A stretch of DNA of 43,702 bases from Bacillota bacterium (lineage in GTDB: Bacteria > Bacillota > Clostridia > Oscillospirales > Ruminococcaceae), in NCBI GenBank assembly GCA_023440965.1, contig JAEZRC010000005.1:1-43702 (forward strand). Reading direction: 5' to 3'. The notes under the pieces were generated by a model. The model saw nothing but the letters and a program-made list of their open reading frames with translations. It was not told the DNA's origin and did no database searches. A program made the translations under genes and the position numbers. Positions 1-6,780 of the stretch are shown here, piece after piece. How positions within the stretch are numbered: position 1 is the first letter of the stretch; each line of letters starts with the position of its first letter.

Positions 1-298
1 TATATCCAGTATGGATTGAGATACTTCAGGTGGATGACAACGGGTGTTCTGTTGTAACAGATTGAAGCTGTGGCTTCGTAAGGCGGTATTCCACGGGGGT
101 ATCAAAGCAAAATGAAACAATAAAAAGTAACTACAGTGACAAACATATATATAATACAGGGTGGGGTTAACCACCTGCCATGTTAATATATCCTCAAAAA
201 TATTACACCGAACATGCCTTTTAATCGCAGGACGGAGCAACGTTTTATTGCTGAGAAAAGCTCATAAACAAAATTTACAAGCTTTTCTGAGTTATATA
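1..298. other. Left flank, probably chromosomal
   Basis: No complete gene is visible. A plus-strand frame open from the window edge to a stop at 63-65 reads as a plausible protein tail (about 20 residues, ending in SVVTD), so the end of an upstream gene may lie here, but it is too short to identify. The rest has stops in all frames. A candidate terminator hairpin lies at 254-288. The segment lies outside the 29-bp repeats of element 1 and is therefore read as host DNA, or as an older element. Confidence 0.3.
254..288 (-). terminator. Candidate terminator past the tRNA-Asn 3' end
   Basis: A perfect 9-bp inverted repeat (AGAAAAGCT at 254-262, AGCTTTTCT at 280-288) with a 17-nt loop lies just past the 3' end of the minus-strand tRNA-Asn remnant. 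That is where the terminator of the original tRNA gene would be. No strong U-run follows, so the call is tentative. Confidence 0.35.
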
Positions 299-327
299 AT
301 TGGCTCCCCAAGTTGGACTCGAACCAA
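299..327. repeat. att direct repeat, left copy
   Basis: The first copy of a 29-bp perfect direct repeat; the second is at 6781-6809. On the minus strand it spells the T-arm (GTTGG, TTCGAGT loop, CCAAC), the acceptor 3' strand TTGGGGA, discriminator G and CCA of tRNA-Asn. Tyrosine integrases commonly use the 3' part of tRNA genes as attB, and the integrase at 5534-6682 is the likely user. Confidence 0.9.
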
Positions 328-345
328 CGACCCTGCGGTTAACAG
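301..345 (-). pseudogene. 3' half of tRNA-Asn (GTT), broken at the anticodon loop
   Basis: Read on the minus strand, bases 345 to 301 match tRNA-Asn from position 32 to the CCA end: loop CTGTTAA with anticodon GTT, the 3' anticodon-stem strand, variable loop, a perfectly paired T-arm, and acceptor strand plus GCCA. The expected 5' half (D-arm, 5' acceptor strand) is absent. The bases beyond 345 cannot pair with the anticodon stem. This is therefore a remnant left by integration; the functional tRNA should lie at the far end of the element array, outside this window. Confidence 0.8.
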
Positions 346-392
346 TTTTATAATCGTTGTTTTATCATAGTTTATATTGTTTTATACAAAAC

Positions 393-426
393 CTTAATAA
401 GCCCTTTATTTATGGGGTTTGTTAAG
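393..426 (-). terminator. Terminator-like hairpin downstream of the SIR2 gene
   Basis: Arms at 393-404 (CTTAATAAGCCC) and 415-426 form 12 pairs including two G-U, with a 10-nt loop. On the minus strand the hairpin is followed by a T-rich stretch. It lies about 110 bp past the stop of the minus-strand SIR2 gene and would end that transcript before the att site. Confidence 0.5.
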
Positions 427-439
427 CCTTAAAAATGAA

Positions 440-497
440 GAATTGCATAAATTCAATACCCATAATATTTCTATTATATCTTGAAAATATGCAATTC
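440..497. repeat. Inverted repeat at the left end of element 1
   Basis: GAATTGCATA (440-449) and TATGCAATTC (488-497) form a perfect 10-bp inverted repeat with a 38-bp spacer, directly before the paired TGTTAGAA motifs. Its position inside the element end suggests a binding site for integrase or excisionase accessory proteins. The function is inferred only. Confidence 0.35.
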
Positions 498-517
498 TGT
501 TAGAATTGTGTTAGAAA
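498..517. promoter_or_regulatory. Candidate integrase arm-type sites, left end
   Basis: Two copies of TGTTAGAA occur with an 11-bp period (starting at 498 and 509). The same pair, in the same orientation and with a 12-bp period, lies near the other end at 6683-6703. Paired short direct repeats at both ends of an element are the usual form of arm-type sites bound by the N-terminal domain of Tn916/lambda-type integrases. Confidence 0.5.
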
Positions 518-536
518 CAGTTTTATTCTGCCGTTA

Positions 537-3050
537 TTATTTTATTGTAACTACTATATTATTTGTTGATGTTGAACTTAGTAGAAGAGTGCATGTCTCT
601 TTGAAAATACTCTTATATCTTATACATTCTTCAATTATTGTTTTAGACTTTTTAGTATCATAAATTTCTTCATCAATTGATAAATTGTAACCATTAATAA
701 TTTTATATAATTGATTTTTTTGTTTTGAATCAAACATGTGTACATATTTTTCTATAAAAGGTTTATATAATGTAATTTGCTTATATACTAAATGTGCTTG
801 AACTTTACTATTTTTTAAAACTGTTTTAAAGATATTATCAACTGATTTAATAGTATCAAATGGATATAAAGCATTAACAGTAGATAAACAATTATATTCT
901 AGTATAAACCTACCATTTTGAGTATCAAGTTGATATGTATCAAAATATGAATCTTTCTTACAATTATATGCTATGTCTAACTGACTTCGTGCTAAAGGAT
1001 AGTCTTTAACATTCATGGCAGCAATAGCATATTGTAACCAAAAATAAGGTAATTCCTCATAAGTATCTATAGATTTTATATTGTTAAAATAATTCAATAT
1101 TACTTTGCTACAAACATTATCATTTCTTTCATTTCTCGTATTAAAAAGAAAATTAATGTTGGAAATAGAAATGCTTGTTCTTCTTATGGCATGTGTCTTA
1201 TCTTTATGTATTGCTTTATCTGCATTTAAATTAAGTCTTTCAAGCATTGCTATTCTTTCTTTTTTAGCTTTATTTGTTTCTAAAAAATAAGACGTGAAAA
1301 TTGAAGAATTAACTCTTATATTGTTAGTACTAATGTTTACTATTTGATTAATTATCTCATTTGACTTGATTTCGTTGGATAGCATTCCTTTGAAATTTAA
1401 AATCTTTAATAAATCATTTAGCTCAATTCTTATGCTTAACCTACTTAAAATTACTATTGCTAAAACCAAATCATAAAGAAATTGCTTCTGTTCAAGATTA
1501 TTTATAATTTCTTGTAATTCTTGTTCAACCTGCCTGGACTGAATTTGCTTAAACAATATTTCATTTATTCTACTTCTACATGTATTAGTTAGAATAGCTT
1601 TTTTAGGCTCATACTTTAATTTTCTATATTTATCCCAATAACTTGATTTGACTAACAAATTAACAAATTTTCCTATATCATTTTCATTAATTATATTTAA
1701 GTCAAGTTCATATATATCATCAGGTGGTAATTTTAAAATTTCTTCTAATTTCCCCTTTTGATAATTGTGAATTGACGTTCTTGCTGTAACTATAAAATAA
1801 ACATTCTCACTATTTGTGCTTAATATAACACTTAGTTTTTTTAATATCTCTATTTCATTTGCATAATTTTCTAGTATGATTATTACTTTATCTTTAATTG
1901 AACAAATATAACTGATTTCTTCTGCTAAATTATTATTTTGATGTTTAAACAAAAACACTTTACCAATTTTCAATAATTCATATTTTAATTGTTCTACGAA
2001 ACACGTTTTACCATTGCAATAATCCGATGTAACACATATACAGCAATTGTTTTTACTGGTGTTAATAGTACTTATTACATCTTTTGCTTCTTGTCTACAA
2101 ATAATATAATTATTATTAGACAGATTACTTGAAACAAGCGGCTCGTCAATGTACCCAAATGTTAGCAAATCTCTTAAATCACTTACTCTTGGAATTTTCC
2201 CAATAGATTTATCACTGCATGTTTCAAAACATGTAAAAATCATATTCAATTCTAATGGCTTATATGTTAATTTCATTTCGTTAATTCTTTGTGCAAAGCA
2301 TTCTAGTCCTATATTATAAACTTCACCAAACACTTGTTTGTTTCTTAATTTAATTCTTTGAGCAACTGTCATATTGTCAGGAATTACATTATCAATTATT
2401 ACGATTTTATCTTTATAACTTTCGTCAATAAATATTTTTCTTAAATCCATATCAAAGTTTAACGAAACCCCTACAATAAAGATAACATAGCAAGAATCAA
2501 TATCCTGTTCAAATTTTGAGTACCATTCTGTTTTATTAATAAAACAATCTAGTAAATAACTTTGACTTGATAGTTTAACCTCATCCTCAATTGTTTTGTT
2601 ATTTATTCTATCAACATAACCATTGATGTGAACAATAGCATCATTTTCACAATGCTTACATTTTTGACTTAGTACTGCTGGAGAACGTTTATATTGTGCA
2701 TTATCAGACGAAACTTCAAAAACATTATCATAATTTGTAGTATATATAGCTTGCCACTTAATTGAAGCAATTATTTCTTGTACTTCATTCTGCTCATGTT
2801 TTGCAGTAAAATTTTTTCTTAATATATCACATAATTTATCTTTTTTATTCTCTTGTATATAGTAATCAACTATATCTTCAAGTTTTAATTCTTCATTTAC
2901 TTTTGCTTCTTCACATAGTGTCTTCGATAATTCATTTGCAAATGGCATTTGCTCATTTTCAATATTCTTTACGCCTGCGTTAAATCCTGCTCCTGTAATA
3001 ATTACCGCTTTTCCATCAATAGCTTTTTTTATTGCATCTTCTAATGTCAT
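537..3050 (-). CDS. SIR2-domain / P-loop NTPase protein, probable anti-phage effector
   Basis: This 837-residue protein starts with a SIR2-like domain: the NAD-binding GAGFN (residues 20-24), TTNYD (104-108), His141 in VHINGY where sirtuins carry the catalytic His, and a following GVSLNFDMD. Near residues 350-400 is a degenerate P-loop (SDYCNGKT), then a hydrophobic strand ending in Glu (KVIIILEN) as Walker B, and a sensor-like FIVTARTS. The rest is helical and weakly repeat-like. This order (SIR2, STAND-like NTPase, helical sensor region) is that of bacterial defence proteins such as Avs5, which deplete NAD+ on sensing phage. It is alone on its strand with its own promoter (3069-3097) and a GGGGTGAT ribosome site. 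The family is fairly sure; Avs5 itself is not shown. Confidence 0.75.
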   Translation of the reverse strand: MTLEDAIKKAIDGKAVIITGAGFNAGVKNIENEQMPFANELSKTLCEEAKVNEELKLEDIVDYYIQENKKDKLCDILRKNFTAKHEQNEVQEIIASIKWQAIYTTNYDNVFEVSSDNAQYKRSPAVLSQKCKHCENDAIVHINGYVDRINNKTIEDEVKLSSQSYLLDCFINKTEWYSKFEQDIDSCYVIFIVGVSLNFDMDLRKIFIDESYKDKIVIIDNVIPDNMTVAQRIKLRNKQVFGEVYNIGLECFAQRINEMKLTYKPLELNMIFTCFETCSDKSIGKIPRVSDLRDLLTFGYIDEPLVSSNLSNNNYIICRQEAKDVISTINTSKNNCCICVTSDYCNGKTCFVEQLKYELLKIGKVFLFKHQNNNLAEEISYICSIKDKVIIILENYANEIEILKKLSVILSTNSENVYFIVTARTSIHNYQKGKLEEILKLPPDDIYELDLNIINENDIGKFVNLLVKSSYWDKYRKLKYEPKKAILTNTCRSRINEILFKQIQSRQVEQELQEIINNLEQKQFLYDLVLAIVILSRLSIRIELNDLLKILNFKGMLSNEIKSNEIINQIVNISTNNIRVNSSIFTSYFLETNKAKKERIAMLERLNLNADKAIHKDKTHAIRRTSISISNINFLFNTRNERNDNVCSKVILNYFNNIKSIDTYEELPYFWLQYAIAAMNVKDYPLARSQLDIAYNCKKDSYFDTYQLDTQNGRFILEYNCLSTVNALYPFDTIKSVDNIFKTVLKNSKVQAHLVYKQITLYKPFIEKYVHMFDSKQKNQLYKIINGYNLSIDEEIYDTKKSKTIIEECIRYKSIFKETCTLLLSSTSTNNIVVTIK

Positions 3051-3068
3051 ACAATCACCCCAATATAT

Positions 3069-3097
3069 ATAATACTATTATCCAAAAAATAATTCAA
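3069..3097 (-). promoter_or_regulatory. Promoter of the SIR2 gene
   Basis: On the minus strand, TTGAAT (3097-3092) and TATTAT (3074-3069) are separated by exactly 17 bp, and lie about 20 bp before the start codon. This gives the cargo gene its own promoter, independent of the repressor gene, which is closed off by the terminator at 3236-3274. Confidence 0.5.
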
Positions 3098-3144
3098 CAC
3101 AATTTTACATTTTTGTCTATTATAAACAGTATTTGTGGTTTTTT

Positions 3145-3212
3145 CTTGTCAATAGGACTGTGAAATAAACCGAGCGAAGCGAGGCTTTATGTCGCAAAAG
3201 CCTATTGACAAG
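3145..3212. repeat. Structured palindromic element, possible single-strand origin
   Basis: CTTGTCAATAGG (3145-3156) and CCTATTGACAAG (3201-3212) are perfect 12-bp inverted arms around 44 nt. Inside lies an alternative stem, AGGCTTT (3182-3188) with AAAGCCT (3197-3203), that competes with the outer one, and a GC-rich core around CGAGCGAAGC. It sits between two minus-strand genes, beyond a strong terminator, so it is not an obvious transcription signal. In a rolling-circle element, a strongly folding non-coding segment is a candidate single-strand (lagging-strand) origin. That role is inferred. Confidence 0.4.
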
Positions 3213-3235
3213 CAAAAGTATGTATAATGAAAACA

Positions 3236-3274
3236 AAGAGGAGATTACCGACTTTAGTTCGGTAATCTCCTCTT
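3236..3274. terminator. Bidirectional rho-independent terminator
   Basis: A perfect 16-bp stem (3236-3251 and 3259-3274) with a 7-nt loop includes GAGATTACCGA and its complement and is flanked by A- and T-rich sides. It closes the minus-strand repressor gene and insulates the SIR2 gene from it. Confidence 0.85.
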
Positions 3275-3302
3275 GTTTACTTACATACTTAAAACTTACA
3301 AA

Positions 3303-4049
3303 CTATAAATTCTTGACTATCTGTGTAACCTTGCCTATGATTGATACTTCTTCTTTACTGTACTCTTCTATCTCATAATCAAAGTTAAAAGGAACGAGCA
3401 TTGTTTTATTGTCTTTCATATAAAGCTTTCTGTATTTTATTGTATCATTTGACTTTGTCTTGTAGCAAACAATATCATCATTGTTGTATACATTCTGTGT
3501 CTGAAGCTTAACCCTATCACCTTTGTTCAGCTTTGGTGCCATAGAATCATCTTTAACTTCAAAATCAATGTTAAAGTCAATCTTTGTATTGAATTGCTTA
3601 CCGTCAACTTCTTCTGTACTTGTAACCATGTTTTGATTAAATATATCGTTTTTTGATTGACTTGCCAAACTTAAAACTATTGTTGAATATGGTTGTTTTA
3701 AGCTTTCTGCAATTATTAATTCTTTTTCTTCTTCTTTTACTTGATTACCTAAAGCTATAAATGCTAACTTTACGGATGAAACCATCATATTTCTTAAAGC
3801 ATCTTTAACCTTTTCAGGTGCATTTTCAATATATGCTTCAACTACAAGCTGTTCAGGTTCTGCATTCAAAACCTTTTCCAGAGTTCTTGAAAGTTCTTCT
3901 GACGGTACCCTATTACTGTTCTCATTCCTCAAAATGCTAATGTATGAAGCAGTAATCTTTTGCCCTTGCTCTGTGCATTTCTGTGCTATGTCTTTAGCTG
4001 TCAATCCAGACTTCTCTATTAGTTCATTTAACAATCTTGCGTATGCCAT
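3303..4049 (-). CDS. Phage-type repressor: XRE HTH plus S24/LexA-like domain
   Basis: An N-terminal XRE helix-turn-helix (about residues 1-60, with the ITASYISILRN recognition region) is joined to a C-terminal S24/LexA-type serine peptidase fold. DDSMAP holds the nucleophile Ser and TIKYRKL holds the general-base Lys, as in CI and LexA repressors that cleave themselves during the SOS response. The frame is open 13 codons further upstream, but the ATG at 4049 is preceded by AAAAGGAC at good spacing and opens with a typical MAYARLLNELIEKSG start. It is divergent from rep, and the shared region holds both promoters. It probably keeps Rep, Xis and Int off until DNA damage; that regulation is inferred. 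Confidence 0.8.
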   Translation of the reverse strand: MAYARLLNELIEKSGLTAKDIAQKCTEQGQKITASYISILRNENSNRVPSEELSRTLEKVLNAEPEQLVVEAYIENAPEKVKDALRNMMVSSVKLAFIALGNQVKEEEKELIIAESLKQPYSTIVLSLASQSKNDIFNQNMVTSTEEVDGKQFNTKIDFNIDFEVKDDSMAPKLNKGDRVKLQTQNVYNNDDIVCYKTKSNDTIKYRKLYMKDNKTMLVPFNFDYEIEEYSKEEVSIIGKVTQIVKNL

Positions 4050-4078
4050 AATATCAGTCCTTTTCATGTAATAAACAT

Positions 4079-4107
4079 ATAATATCATAAGTTTACTGTT
4101 TTGTAAA
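4079..4107 (-). promoter_or_regulatory. Promoter of the repressor gene
   Basis: On the minus strand, TTTACA (4107-4102) and TATTAT (4084-4079) have a 17-bp spacer and lie about 30 bp before the chosen repressor start. An inverted repeat TTTAC/GTAAA (4092-4107) covers the -35 box and is a likely operator. Confidence 0.55.
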
Positions 4108-4181
4108 TAGCAATTTAAAAAATAGTTGTTGACAACAGAAAAGTTATGGTATATAATGTGCTTACAAGATAGTAAATTTAC
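4092..4181. promoter_or_regulatory. Candidate repressor operators
   Basis: Two related symmetric sites lie in the divergent region: TTTAC-6 nt-GTAAA at 4092-4107, on the repressor promoter, and the palindrome GTAAATTTAC at 4172-4181, just downstream of the rep -10 box. Sites on both promoters are what an autoregulated phage-type repressor would use. Assignment is by position and shared half-site only. Confidence 0.35.
4129..4157 (+). promoter_or_regulatory. Consensus promoter for rep-xis-int
   Basis: TTGACA (4129-4134) and TATAAT (4152-4157) are separated by exactly 17 bp, a perfect sigma-A promoter. The transcript carries the origin hairpin in its leader before the rep start at 4319. Confidence 0.85.
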
Positions 4182-4203
4182 ATTTACAAACTTGTTGCTT
4201 ATT

Positions 4204-4237
4204 GCGTTGGTTCAAAAGCGCGGAGCTTGAACCACGC
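4204..4237. repeat. Hairpin upstream of the origin
   Basis: GCGTTGGTTCAA (4204-4215) and TTGAACCACGC (4227-4237) form an 11-bp stem with one bulged T and an 11-nt GC-rich loop, 8 bp before the origin hairpin. It may take part in Rep binding or in folding of the rep leader RNA. The role is not known. Confidence 0.4.
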
Positions 4238-4245
4238 AAAGCATT

Positions 4246-4275
4246 GTTGTAAAAGCTAGTATTACCTTTTACAAC
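4246..4275 (+). other. CRESS-type rolling-circle origin hairpin with TAGTATTAC
   Basis: A perfect 10-bp stem, GTTGTAAAAG (4246-4255) and CTTTTACAAC (4266-4275), displays a 10-nt loop containing TAGTATTAC at 4257-4265. Circoviruses, nanoviruses and geminiviruses start rolling-circle replication by Rep nicking a nonanucleotide of this type (consensus near TANTATTAC) between its seventh and eighth bases, at the tip of a hairpin. Here the hairpin is 44 bp before the start of a CRESS-type Rep. TTACAA also occurs at 4162 and 4184 and within the stem, and could be iteron-like Rep sites. Sequence and structure are seen; function is inferred from the family. Confidence 0.8.
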
Positions 4276-4318
4276 TTCTGTGTTGTTGTGTAATTTATTA
4301 AGGGAAGGAGGTGTAATA

Positions 4319-5296
4319 ATGGCTAATGGTTTAGCAAGTCGAAAATGGCAAATAACAATCAATAATCCTTTAGAGAAAGGATATACACATGATAAGATAA
4401 AAGATATTTTCAATGAGTTTGTTAATATCGTTTATTGGTGTATGTGTGATGAAATAGGCGAAAATGGAACGCCACATACTCATGTATATATGCTCTTTTC
4501 AAGTGCTGTTATGTTCGAAACTATGAAGAATAGATTTCCAGAAGCACATCTTGAAAATGTTAGAGGTAAAAACATTGATAACCGTAACTACATAAGAAAA
4601 GAAGGAAAATGGGCAGAAGATGTTAAGAAAGAAACTAACCTCATAGAAACTTTTGAAGAGTCTGGTGAAATGCCCCCAGATAAACAAGGAAGTAATACGG
4701 TGAGTGAAGATATAATTGAGTTAATTAAAGAAGGTAAATCTGATAAAGAAATACTTGAAGCGTTTCCAAGTTGTATGAACAGACTAGATAAGATTGAAAG
4801 AGCAAGACAGACTATACTTGAAGATAAGTATCGTGATGAATTTCGTATACTTAATGTTACATATATATGGGGAACAACAGGAACAGGAAAGACAAGAGGG
4901 ATAATGGAACAGTATGGTTACAGAAATGTATATCGTGTAACTAACTATACTAATCCTTTTGATGGTTACAAAGGTGAAGATGTTATTGTATTTGAAGAGT
5001 TTAGAAGTGATATTAAAATAAGTCAAATGCTTAACTATCTTGACGGTTACCCTGTTCCGCTACCTTGTAGATATGCAGACAAAACTGCCTGTTATCATAA
5101 TGTGTATATAACTACAAATATCCCTCTAACAGAGCAATACAAAAATGTTCAACAAGAAGCCCCTACAACATGGGAAGCTTTTTTAAGACGTATTAATTTA
5201 ATAGAGGAAATGTCTGAAAAAACAGAATTGCCACAAGAAGTATTAACTCTGGATGGCTTTGTAGAAATACCTTGTGATGAAGAAATATTTGAGTAA
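4319..5296 (+). CDS. rep: CRESS-DNA-virus-like replication initiator (HUH plus SF3 helicase)
   Basis: This 325-residue protein has every CRESS Rep hallmark in order: motif I WQITINNP (10-17), HUH motif II PHTHVYM with His53 and His55, motif III NYIRKEG with nucleophile Tyr91 and Lys94, then a superfamily 3 helicase with Walker A GTTGTGKT (185-192), Walker B VIVFEE (222-227) and motif C ITTN ending at Asn267. Its length fits circovirus, geminivirus and phytoplasma-plasmid Reps. It would nick the origin hairpin at 4246-4275 and unwind during rolling-circle replication. The start at 4319 follows GGAAGGAGG; the frame is open further upstream to 4280, but that part overlaps the leader. Such Reps are known from bacterial pCRESS plasmids. 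It probably forms one operon with xis and int. Confidence 0.9.
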   Translation: MANGLASRKWQITINNPLEKGYTHDKIKDIFNEFVNIVYWCMCDEIGENGTPHTHVYMLFSSAVMFETMKNRFPEAHLENVRGKNIDNRNYIRKEGKWAEDVKKETNLIETFEESGEMPPDKQGSNTVSEDIIELIKEGKSDKEILEAFPSCMNRLDKIERARQTILEDKYRDEFRILNVTYIWGTTGTGKTRGIMEQYGYRNVYRVTNYTNPFDGYKGEDVIVFEEFRSDIKISQMLNYLDGYPVPLPCRYADKTACYHNVYITTNIPLTEQYKNVQQEAPTTWEAFLRRINLIEEMSEKTELPQEVLTLDGFVEIPCDEEIFE

Positions 5297-5305
5297 GGAG
5301 ATTAA

Positions 5306-5482
5306 ATGTTTGACAAATACCCAGATGTTCTATCAATAGAACAAGTCATGCAAGCTTTAGGCATAGGAAAGAATACAGTATACAAGCTGATACAGAATAG
5401 AAAACTATGTTGTATTAGAATAGGTAGAAAATATATTGTACCTAAAATCTTTCTTATTGACTTTATAGAAGCTTGCCGGTAA
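5306..5482 (+). CDS. xis: Excisionase-like MerR/HTH_17 protein
   Basis: A 58-residue gene that starts 9 bp after the rep stop, behind TAAGGAGA. The sequence DVLSIEQVMQALGIGKNTVY, then KLIQNRKL and RIGRKYIVPK, is the winged helix of the excisionase/HTH_17 family, which bends DNA at element ends and steers integrase to excision. Its position between rep and int fits that role. It is too short for a routine ORF cut-off. Confidence 0.8.
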   Translation: MFDKYPDVLSIEQVMQALGIGKNTVYKLIQNRKLCCIRIGRKYIVPKIFLIDFIEACR

Positions 5483-5533
5483 TATAGTAATATAACGGTA
5501 GGTAATAAAGCTGTCAGAAGAAAGGAGAACGAA

Positions 5534-6682
5534 ATGACAGGAAGCCTACAAATCAAGAATAACAAGTTTTACGCTGTTATTAACGCATATGATAAAAACG
5601 GAAAGAGAAAACCAAAATGGATAAGCACAGGCTTGACAGTAAGAGGAAACAAAAAGAATGCTGAAAAGTTTTTAAGAGAAAAGATACAGGAATATGAGTT
5701 AAGAGAAAACCTCATATCAAGTGACATTCTCTTTAGTGACTACATCAGGCATTGGCTTAAAGTATCAGAATTGAGAATTGATATAGTTACTCTTCAAGGA
5801 TATTCAGCTGCTGCTAAAACTCACATTCTCCCCTACTTTGATAATCTAAATGTAAAGTTGATTGATATTAACCATAATATACTTCAACAATATTTTGATA
5901 GTAAATTCAAAAGTGGCAGAATTGACGGAAACGGTGGATTGTCTGCAAAGACTTTAAGGCTTCATAAAAACGTTATCAGACAGGCACTAAAAGAAGCAGT
6001 CAAGGACAATCTGATAAATACTAATCCATGTGATAAAATTGTACTTCCTAAACTTCAAAGGTATGAATGGCACTTCTACAATAATGAGGAATTAGCTAAA
6101 TTGTTTGAAGCTATAAAAGATGAGTCTTTGTACCCATTGATTAAGGTTACTGCAATATATGGGTTAAGAAGAAGTGAAGTATTAGGTCTAAAGTGGGATA
6201 GTATTGATTTTAGCAATAATCTAGTTACTATCAAGCATACTGTATCATTAGGAACAAGTGTTGTGGAGAAGGATAAAACAAAGAACGAAACAAGTTACAG
6301 GAGTTTTCCTCTAACAGAAGATATACGAAACATTGTTTTATCATTAAAAGAAGCCGAACAAAGAAACAGAAAAATATTCGGTAAAGAGTATATCAGTAAT
6401 GAGTATATATTCAAATGGGATAACGGACAACCTTATCAACCGACATATATTACTCATCAATTCAGTAAACTGCTTGATAAATACTCACTAAAACACATCA
6501 GATTCCACGAACTTCGACATAGCTGTGCAAGTTGGTTAATCTTTCAAGGTTTTAACTTAAAAGACATACAGGAATGGTTAGGTCATGCAGACATTAAGCT
6601 GACAGCCAACATATATTCTCATCTGGATATACAAAGAAAAGACAATATGGCACAGGCTTTTCAAAATGTATTCCATGAATAG
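5534..6682 (+). CDS. int: Tyrosine integrase of element 1 (Tn916-like)
   Basis: A 382-residue phage-type tyrosine recombinase. The N-terminal 60 residues form an arm-type DNA-binding domain (KFYAVINAYDKNGKRK and following), next comes a core-binding SAM-like domain, and the catalytic domain has Arg in YGLRRSEVLGLKW, HELRH, the WLGH histidine and the Tyr nucleophile in ANIYSHLD. It starts after AGAAAGGAG. The 3' end lies about 100 bp from the att repeat at 6781, with paired arm-type motifs in between. It should recombine the two 29-bp repeats to excise the element. Confidence 0.92.
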   Translation: MTGSLQIKNNKFYAVINAYDKNGKRKPKWISTGLTVRGNKKNAEKFLREKIQEYELRENLISSDILFSDYIRHWLKVSELRIDIVTLQGYSAAAKTHILPYFDNLNVKLIDINHNILQQYFDSKFKSGRIDGNGGLSAKTLRLHKNVIRQALKEAVKDNLINTNPCDKIVLPKLQRYEWHFYNNEELAKLFEAIKDESLYPLIKVTAIYGLRRSEVLGLKWDSIDFSNNLVTIKHTVSLGTSVVEKDKTKNETSYRSFPLTEDIRNIVLSLKEAEQRNRKIFGKEYISNEYIFKWDNGQPYQPTYITHQFSKLLDKYSLKHIRFHELRHSCASWLIFQGFNLKDIQEWLGHADIKLTANIYSHLDIQRKDNMAQAFQNVFHE

Positions 6683-6703
6683 TGTTAGAAAATGTGTTAG
6701 AAA
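6683..6703. promoter_or_regulatory. Candidate integrase arm-type sites, right end
   Basis: Two TGTTAGAA motifs start at 6683 and 6695, directly after the int stop codon, and mirror the pair at 498-517 in sequence and orientation. See the left-end entry for the interpretation. Confidence 0.5.
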
Positions 6704-6735
6704 AAGAGAAAATGTATGTGCTTTTAGGTATAAAA

Positions 6736-6776
6736 AAACCTTACAAACAACGTAGAAACGCTATCTGTAAGGGTTT
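6736..6776 (+). terminator. Candidate terminator after int
   Basis: AAACCTTACA (6736-6745) pairs with TGTAAGGGTTT (6766-6776) with one bulged G and a 20-nt internal loop. It lies between int and the att repeat. The long loop and lack of a strong U-run make it a weak call. Confidence 0.35.
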
Positions 6777-6780
6777 AACG

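Noticed and set aside
161..370. 69-residue plus-strand frame over the att site
   Set aside because: It translates the reverse complement of tRNA-Asn (the familiar SPSWTRTND artefact) and has no ribosome-binding site.
301..375. Complete tRNA-Asn gene
   Set aside because: Only positions 32-76 are present; the D-arm and 5' acceptor strand are missing.
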